Assembly (NCBI GenBank): GCA_022703115.1
Contig: JAKLEK010000002.1
Span: forward strand, 1 to 32,924
Length of the DNA stretch: 32,924 nt
Reading direction: 5' to 3'
Source: Elusimicrobiota bacterium
GTDB taxonomy: Bacteria; Elusimicrobiota; Elusimicrobia; Elusimicrobiales; UBA9959
Under the pieces are notes generated by a model. It was not told the DNA's origin, searched no databases, and saw only the letters and a program-made list of their open reading frames with translations. Of the stretch, positions 28,276-32,924 are shown one piece after another (within the stretch, counting starts at the first letter, position 1; every line of letters begins with the position of its first letter). Position numbers and translations under genes: made by a program.

Positions 28276-29631
28276 ATGTTCAAGAAGATCCTGGTGGCTA
28301 ATCGCGGGGAAATAGCGATAAGGGTCATGCGCACCCTTCGCGAAATGGGCATAAGGTCCGTGGCCGTCTATTCCGAGGCAGACCGCTCCTGCCTGCACGT
28401 CAGGGAGGCCGACGAGGCCGTCTGCATCGGTCCGGCGGTCGCCCGGGAAAGCTATCTGCATATCCCGGCCGTGATCTCCGCCGCCAAGGTCACCGGCGCC
28501 GAAGCCATCCATCCCGGCTACGGGTTCCTTTCCGAGAATCCGGCTTTCTCCGCCGCCTGCGAAAGCAACGGCATAGTATTCATCGGCCCTTCACCCAGGG
28601 CCATAGACATGCTGGGCCACAAGGCCAGCGCCAGGAAGATAGCCATGAAGGGCGGCATACCCGTCACCCCGGGCACGAAGAACTGCGTTACCCGGGACTG
28701 CCTCAAAGAAGCGGAGAAAATAGGCTTCCCCATCATGATAAAGGCCGCCGCCGGCGGCGGCGGAAAGGGTATAAGGATAGTGCGGGAAAAGTCCGCTCTG
28801 GCCCATGAGTTCGAGATGGCTTCCTCCGAGGCCAAGTCCGCCTTCAACAACGGGGACGTATACTTCGAAAAATACATCGAAGGCCCGCGCCATATAGAGG
28901 TGCAGTTCGCCCGGGACTCCCGCGGGAACGCGGTCGCTTTCCCGGAGAGGGACTGCTCCATCCAGCGCCGCCATCAGAAACTGCTGGAAGAGTCCCCCTC
29001 TCCCGCCGTCAACCAGAAGCTTCGCGAGCGCCTGGAGGAAGCGGCGGTGCGCCTGGCCGATACCGCCGAATACGTCGGCGTCGGCACGGTCGAGTTCCTG
29101 ATGGACAAGGAAAGGAACTTCTACTTCATGGAAGTCAACACCCGGCTGCAGGTCGAACATCCCGTCACCGAGGCCATAACCAGGACCGACCTTGTCAGGG
29201 AACAGGTGCTGATAGCCGCCGGCGAGAAGCTGAGCCTGTCCCGGAACCGGGCGTCCTCTTTCGACGGTCACGCTATAGAGCACCGCATCAACGCCGAGGA
29301 CTTTACCAGGAATTTCGCCCCGTCGCTGGGGCGCGTGGAGGAATGGGTGGTGCCCGGCGGGCCCGGCATCAGGCTGGACACGCACATGTACCAGGGCTAT
29401 AAACTCCCGCTCTACTACGACAGCATGCTGGCTAAACTCGTCGTCTGGGGCCCGGACCGCGCGGCCGCGATAGCCCGCTCCCGGCGCGCCCTGGGAGAGT
29501 TCAGGGTCGGCGGCCTGTCCACCACCATAGACGTGCACCGCCTCATAGTGGATTCCCCGGAGTTCAACGCGGGGGATGTGGACACCGGCTTCATGGAAAA
29601 GCTGCTGGCCCCGGCCGCGGTCAAGGCATGA
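28276..29631 (+). CDS. accC: Biotin carboxylase subunit of acetyl-CoA carboxylase
   Basis: ATP-grasp enzyme that carboxylates biotin on AccB, the first half-reaction of malonyl-CoA synthesis. The 451-residue length is standard. It shows ILVANRGEIAIRVMRTLREMGI, AIHPGYGFLSENPAFSAAC, IGPSPRAIDMLGHKASARKIA, the glycine-rich MIKAAAGGGGKGIRIV, VEVQ-like HIEVQFARDSRGNAVAFPERDCSIQRRHQKLLEESPSP, and the catalytic FYFMEVNTRLQVEHPVTEAITRTDLV. The C-terminus has the usual GHAIEHRINAEDF and YYDSMLAKLVVWG. GGAGG precedes the ATG at about nine bases. The stop overlaps rfaE2 by 4 bp. The transferase subunits accA and accD are not in the window. Confidence 0.97.
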   Translation: MFKKILVANRGEIAIRVMRTLREMGIRSVAVYSEADRSCLHVREADEAVCIGPAVARESYLHIPAVISAAKVTGAEAIHPGYGFLSENPAFSAACESNGIVFIGPSPRAIDMLGHKASARKIAMKGGIPVTPGTKNCVTRDCLKEAEKIGFPIMIKAAAGGGGKGIRIVREKSALAHEFEMASSEAKSAFNNGDVYFEKYIEGPRHIEVQFARDSRGNAVAFPERDCSIQRRHQKLLEESPSPAVNQKLRERLEEAAVRLADTAEYVGVGTVEFLMDKERNFYFMEVNTRLQVEHPVTEAITRTDLVREQVLIAAGEKLSLSRNRASSFDGHAIEHRINAEDFTRNFAPSLGRVEEWVVPGGPGIRLDTHMYQGYKLPLYYDSMLAKLVVWGPDRAAAIARSRRALGEFRVGGLSTTIDVHRLIVDSPEFNAGDVDTGFMEKLLAPAAVKA

Positions 29632-30101
29632 ACACAGCGGCCAAGATCATGTCCCTCGATAAGGCCCGGGCTTTCCGCCGGGCCGCGGCGAGGACCGGCC
29701 GGAAAACGGTTTTCACGAACGGCTGCTTCGATATAATCCATGCCGGGCACGCCCTCCTGCTCGAAAAGGCCAGGTCCCTGGGCGGAACCCTGATCGTGGG
29801 GCTGAATTCAGATTCTTCCGTTCGCCGGCTGAAGGGGCCCGCGCGTCCCGTAAACTGCCAGGGCGACAGGGCCAGGGTCCTGGCCGCCCTCGCCTCCGTG
29901 GACGCCGTCGTGGTCTTTTCCGAGGATACTCCGCTGGCCCTGATAAAGGCCCTTAGGCCTGACGTGCTGGTCAAAGGGGCCGACTACGCGGGCGCCGAGA
30001 TAGTGGGCCGGGAGTTCGCCGGCCGGACCGTCCGGGTCGGGCTTCTCAAGGGGCGCTCCACCACCGGCCTTATAAAAAAGATGTCGTCCCGCGCCCGCTG
30101 A
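29628..30101 (+). CDS. rfaE2: RfaE2-type D-glycero-beta-D-manno-heptose-1-phosphate adenylyltransferase
   Basis: This enzyme activates heptose-1-phosphate with ATP to ADP-heptose for lipopolysaccharide inner core or other heptose glycans. The 157-residue protein is a stand-alone version of the HldE C-terminal domain. It shows the nucleotidyltransferase motif FTNGCFDIIHAGHALLLEKARSLG, LIVGLNSDSSVRRLKGPARPV, DRARVLAALASVDAVVVFSEDTPLALIKALRPDVLVKGADY, and the KGRSTTGLIKKM end. It overlaps accC by an ATGA. The other heptose genes (kinase, isomerase, phosphatase, epimerase) are absent from the window. Convergent with the TMTC-like gene, with 14 bp between stops. Confidence 0.93.
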   Translation: MNTAAKIMSLDKARAFRRAAARTGRKTVFTNGCFDIIHAGHALLLEKARSLGGTLIVGLNSDSSVRRLKGPARPVNCQGDRARVLAALASVDAVVVFSEDTPLALIKALRPDVLVKGADYAGAEIVGREFAGRTVRVGLLKGRSTTGLIKKMSSRAR

Positions 30102-30115
30102 ACCGGGCCTTCCCT

Positions 30116-31741
30116 TTAATTTCCCTTCGATCTTCCGTCGTTCAGCCTTTTTTCAAGCGCCCCGGCCAGCGCCCGGGCCGGAGCGTATGTCCCGTTGAGC
30201 CGCAGGCTGCGCTCCAGGTACCCGGCGGCCCCGGAGAGATCCCTCCTCAGGAAACGCGCCATGGCCAGGTTGTAGAAGGCCAGATGATTGCCGGGGTCCA
30301 GTTCGGCCGCCAGACTGAAGAGCGGTTCAGCCCCGTCCAGATCGTTCGCCGCCGCGCGCAGGGTCCCGAGTTCGTTGCGGACTATGGAGCGCTGTCTGTC
30401 GTCCGAAGCCGCGCCCAGAGCCCCCTCCAGCGCCGTATAAGAGCCGCGCCGGTCCCCCGCCGCGCGCAAAGCGTCGGCGAGGCGCAGCAGGCTAAGGAAG
30501 TTGCCGGGGTTCCTGGCGGAGTCGTAGCTCCAAAGCGACACGTCGTCCCGCCATACCTTTAGCCGGTCCTGTATGTTCACTGCGTAGAGCAGAAAAAGGC
30601 CCCCCGCCGCCGCCATGACCGCGCTGCGGGTCCTCGTCCCGTCCCCTATCCCGCGCGCGGCCGCCGCGAAGACGATGCCCAGGCCCGCGAGCGGCAGGTA
30701 CAGGAGGCGTTCCGCCGCGTAGACCGCTATGGAGATTATGTTCAGTACGGGCAGAAGCGCGGCCAGAGCCCAGAGAAGACCCCAGGCCGCCGCTTTTTGC
30801 CCCCGTACGCGCAGGAAGACGGTCAGCCCGGCGTAACCCAGGGCCAGGGCGCCGGCGGCAGGCAGAAAGGCCGCCAGAGCGCCCAGGCGCGCGTTGATGG
30901 CGTCAGTGTAGGTGACCATCATGGAAAAGGGGAAAAGAACGATCTCGGCGTATTTCGCGAAAAGCAGGAACGGAACCGCGGCCAGCGAGGAGAAAGGCAT
31001 GTCCGGGGGCGCGGCCTGCTGGAGCCGGCCGAGCATCGCGAACCGCAGCAGCACGAACAGCGCGGCCGGCAGGGCCAGATAAAGCCCTATATCCTTCAGA
31101 TAGCTCCTGAGCGGCCTTCCACAGGCAAAGACATAGGCGAGGGCGATCAGCGGTACGGCCGCCGCCGTCTCCCGCGTGAAAAGGCCGGCCGCGGCGGCCA
31201 GGGCGGACGGCAGCATGTACCTCCGGTCGCCGGTTTCCACCCTTTTTACGAAAAAGACGGCGGAACAGAGGATGAAGGCCGTGGAAAGGACCGAAGACCG
31301 GCCGGAGATCCATACGAACGATTCGACGTTAGTGGGGAACAGCGCGAAGAACGCCCCCGCGAGCGCGGCGTACGGGCCGGAAAACCCCAGGAGAGCGCAG
31401 AGCCGAATCAGCAGCAGCACGTTGCAGCAGTGCAGAAGCAGATTGACCGTCCGGTGGAAAGCCGGGCTCGTCCCGGCTACCGCGTGGTCCAGCGCGAAAG
31501 ACAGCGTGGTGAGGGGCCGGTATATATCCGTGTTCAGTCCCGGATGGTCGGACTGCGTGGACGGGTCGGAGAAGAAGGAGAGAACGTTGGAGAGGGACCG
31601 TATGGACCGGTTGTTCTCTACGAAATGGTGATCGTCGAAGACGAACCCGCCGCTCAGCGAGCGGCCGTACACGACGAAGACGAGGGACAGTACGGCCGCG
31701 GAGACCCAGAGCGGTCTCAGACGTGGCAGGATCTTCTCCAT
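30116..31741 (-). CDS. TMTC-like polytopic GT-C glycosyltransferase with C-terminal TPRs
   Basis: A 541-residue membrane protein. The first helix (PLWVSAAVLSLVFVVYGRSL) is followed by GGFVFDDHHFVENNRSIRSL, which contains the acidic FDD motif of GT-C mannosyltransferase-like proteins. NTDIYRPLTTLSFALDHAVAG and HRTVNLLLHCCNVLLL are hallmarks of TMTC/DUF1736 relatives. About ten hydrophobic helices run to residue 375. The C-terminal 150 residues are helical TPR-like repeats (SLLRLADALRAAGDRRGSYTALEGAL; EPLFSLAAELDPGNHLAFYNLAMARFLRRDLSGAAGYLERSL), facing the outside in this family. It is probably a protein O-glycosyltransferase using a lipid-linked sugar; the acceptor is unknown. No strong ribosome site precedes the ATG. 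It follows the serine hydrolase gene by 17 bp. Confidence 0.8.
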   Translation of the reverse strand: MEKILPRLRPLWVSAAVLSLVFVVYGRSLSGGFVFDDHHFVENNRSIRSLSNVLSFFSDPSTQSDHPGLNTDIYRPLTTLSFALDHAVAGTSPAFHRTVNLLLHCCNVLLLIRLCALLGFSGPYAALAGAFFALFPTNVESFVWISGRSSVLSTAFILCSAVFFVKRVETGDRRYMLPSALAAAAGLFTRETAAAVPLIALAYVFACGRPLRSYLKDIGLYLALPAALFVLLRFAMLGRLQQAAPPDMPFSSLAAVPFLLFAKYAEIVLFPFSMMVTYTDAINARLGALAAFLPAAGALALGYAGLTVFLRVRGQKAAAWGLLWALAALLPVLNIISIAVYAAERLLYLPLAGLGIVFAAAARGIGDGTRTRSAVMAAAGGLFLLYAVNIQDRLKVWRDDVSLWSYDSARNPGNFLSLLRLADALRAAGDRRGSYTALEGALGAASDDRQRSIVRNELGTLRAAANDLDGAEPLFSLAAELDPGNHLAFYNLAMARFLRRDLSGAAGYLERSLRLNGTYAPARALAGALEKRLNDGRSKGN

Positions 31742-31758
31742 TTACGCGTTTCCGGACG

Positions 31759-32694
31759 TCAGTCGGCCGCGCCGGCGGGCTTGGCCGAAGCGTCCCGCGC
31801 CATCACGTCGTCCACGGCTTTAGCCAGGTCTTCCAGATAGGCGTCGCCCCGGGGGTGATGGGTCAGCGCCACCAGTATGTAATGGCGGCCAGGCCCGGTC
31901 ACAACGGCCGCGTCGTGCAGCCAATCCTCCCAGGACCCCCACTTGCGTATTATGTCCAGGCCGCGTCCGGCCAGGCCCTTCACGAACTTGATATCGTCGT
32001 GGGGGAGCTTCGGGGAGGCGAAGATCTCTCTCATGGTCCTGGAAGCTTCCGGAGATACGAGGCGTCCCTGTTCCAGCAGCAGGAAGTAGCGCATCACCTG
32101 GCGCACGGTGACGGCGTGGGAGTGGTCGGCGATGGGATCGCCGATGCGCTCCCCCCCCTTACCGTAATGCTTCCCCACCCATATGCCGCCGCCGCGTTCC
32201 TTGTCGTAGAACCCGGCTCCGGTGAGGGTTTCCTGTATCCGGCGCAGACCCAGCTCCCTGGAGTATTTGGCGGCCATGGCGTCGCTGGATATCTTCGCCA
32301 TCAGACCCAGCTCCTTGCGGACCCGTCGTTTCGGACATTCGGCGGCCTCGGGATGGAGCTGGAAATAGGCGTACAGTATCCCTATCTTGGCCACGCTGGC
32401 GGCGTATTCGATCTTGTCCGGACGTATCAGGGCCAGCCGTCCGGTCTTGAGGTCGAGAAGTCCGAGGTCCGTGTGCTCCGCTCCCATGCCCTGCTTCGCG
32501 CGCAGCTCGGCGTCGATGCGCTCCAGCTCGGCCTGCAGGGCCGGGTCCGTGGGAGAGTCGTAGCTCAGGGTGAAATCCGGCAACGGGGGCGGCGCGGCCT
32601 TAACGGGGCGTCTGGCCGAGCAACCGGAAAGATAGAGCGCCGCCGCGCAAAGAACGATTAGCGGCGCCGCCAGCAGATTAGTGGTATTATCCAT
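31759..32694 (-). CDS. Class A beta-lactamase-like serine hydrolase lipoprotein
   Basis: This 311-residue protein starts with a lipoprotein signal: a hydrophobic stretch ends in the lipobox L22-S-G-C25. The mature protein has the penicillin-recognising fold order: S100-V-A-K103 (EYAASVAKIGIL, catalytic SxxK), S137-D-A (ISSDAMAAKY, equivalent to SDN), and K251-W-G-S-W (in place of KTG-T/S-W). The resemblance is to the beta-lactamase2 (PF13354-type) family, which includes true lactamases and housekeeping hydrolases. The K-W-G change and the lack of an obvious Glu166 motif suggest it is not a typical lactamase. A linker rich in Pro follows the lipid anchor. GGAGG stands five bases before the ATG at 32694, and a promoter lies 56-84 bp upstream. 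It is the first gene of a pair with the TMTC-like gene. Confidence 0.8.
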   Translation of the reverse strand: MDNTTNLLAAPLIVLCAAALYLSGCSARRPVKAAPPPLPDFTLSYDSPTDPALQAELERIDAELRAKQGMGAEHTDLGLLDLKTGRLALIRPDKIEYAASVAKIGILYAYFQLHPEAAECPKRRVRKELGLMAKISSDAMAAKYSRELGLRRIQETLTGAGFYDKERGGGIWVGKHYGKGGERIGDPIADHSHAVTVRQVMRYFLLLEQGRLVSPEASRTMREIFASPKLPHDDIKFVKGLAGRGLDIIRKWGSWEDWLHDAAVVTGPGRHYILVALTHHPRGDAYLEDLAKAVDDVMARDASAKPAGAAD

Positions 32695-32749
32695 GAGCCC
32701 TCCGCTTGTCAGGTCCCCTCCGGGACCATATTACCGGGAATACCCAGTT

Positions 32750-32778
32750 ATTATACATATATGCGGAATCGGGGTCAG
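32750..32778 (-). promoter_or_regulatory. Promoter of the serine hydrolase / TMTC operon
   Basis: On the minus strand CTGACC (32778-32773), 17 bp, and a perfect TATAAT (32755-32750). The -35 lies inside a GGGGTCAGGTCTTTGC stretch (32771-32786) that recalls the ends of REP-associated tyrosine transposase elements, so a repeat remnant may supply it. Confidence 0.5.
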
Positions 32779-32821
32779 GTCTTTGCTTTTGGCGGCCGGC
32801 AGCTGGCGGTCATGGCGCAAT

Positions 32822-32860
32822 AAGAACGGCCCCGCCCCATGCGGGGCGAGGCCGTTCTTT
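32822..32860. terminator. Hairpin terminator
   Basis: AAGAACGGCC-CGCCCC (32822-32838) pairs with GGGGCG-GGCCGTTCTT (32842-32859) around a short ATGC-type loop, with one bulged or mismatched pair. Flanking T/A runs are short on both sides. It stands 14 bp beyond the stop of the gene entering from the right edge, so it most likely ends that minus-strand transcript. Confidence 0.65.
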
Positions 32861-32873
32861 GATGGACGATGGC

Positions 32874-32924
32874 TCAGTAACCCGAGGAGGCCGCCACTCC
32901 GTTGATCCTGTCCCTTAAGTAGGT
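32874..32924 (-). CDS. 3' end of a gene entering from the right edge (16 codons)
   Basis: On the minus strand the edge opens into TYLRDRINGVAASSGY followed by TGA (32876-32874), and a terminator hairpin follows directly downstream. The codon use is natural and the position before a terminator fits a real gene end. Too little is present to name the product. Confidence 0.5.
   Translation of the reverse strand, partial: TYLRDRINGVAASSGY

Noticed and set aside
1..32924. CRISPR arrays, rRNA, tRNA, prophage or toxin-antitoxin modules
   Set aside because: No regularly spaced direct repeats, no T-loop/CCA patterns, and no phage or TA protein motifs were seen on either strand.

Overview
This window is 33 kb of high-GC, gene-dense bacterial chromosome carrying housekeeping genes. 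Several signs point to a diderm (Gram-negative-type) bacterium: a type IV pilus retraction ATPase (PilT), an RfaE2-type heptose-1-phosphate adenylyltransferase, and a lipobox lipoprotein. The gene combination suggests a poorly cultured lineage such as Elusimicrobiota: dnaA/dnaN beside tldD/tldE, a NadD-YqeK fusion, RsfS with a basic tail, and a TMTC-like glycosyltransferase with TPRs. That placement is inference and I hold it loosely. I saw no prophage, CRISPR array, tRNA, rRNA or intact transposase.

Layout. (1) Positions 1-6098, minus strand: dnaN (cut by the left edge) and dnaA, with DnaA-box-like sites around both, so this is a likely chromosomal origin; then the protease pair tldD/tldE behind a degenerate DUF2064 protein. 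(2) 6253-12417, plus strand: a tightly packed set of nadD-yqeK fusion, LytR_C protein, pilT, cyclic-nucleotide-binding/GAF-like protein, rsfS and argS, most joined by 4-bp stop/start overlaps. (3) 12395-13263, minus strand: a divergent MMAB-type cobalamin adenosyltransferase and a conserved small protein. (4) 13264-14022: a gene-free stretch filled by two large palindromic repeat elements. (5) 14023-16891, plus strand: Nfu, PHP phosphatase, GDPD and NadA. (6) 16896-22177: methyltransferase (minus), EamA transporter (plus), then GNAT, secreted protein, folD, a duplicated-motif small basic protein and an alpha/beta hydrolase (all minus). (7) 22363-30101, plus strand: HD-GYP sensor, an RsmI::LMW-phosphatase fusion, glyA, MTA phosphorylase, cytidine deaminase, accB, accC and rfaE2. 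(8) 30116-32924, minus strand: a TMTC-like membrane glycosyltransferase, a serine beta-lactamase-like lipoprotein, and the last codons of a further gene behind a terminator.

Functional threads. NAD synthesis appears twice (NadA, NadD). One-carbon and nucleotide metabolism is represented by FolD, GlyA, MTA phosphorylase and Cdd, and fatty-acid synthesis entry by AccB/AccC. Translation and ribosome care is represented by RsfS, ArgS and RsmI. Several enzymes carry substitutions at normally conserved positions: AccB biotinylation motif, FolD Gln, MMAB arginines, ArgRS HIGH motif, and the DUF2064 motifs.

The most unexplained structure is a family of intergenic imperfect palindromes. Copies lie at about 13640-13870 and 21000-21239, sharing a 38-nt core with 36 identities. 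There is a related inverted element at 13458-13577 and a short fragment at 27665-27714. They could be MITE/REP-type mobile repeats or structured RNAs; the sequence alone does not decide.
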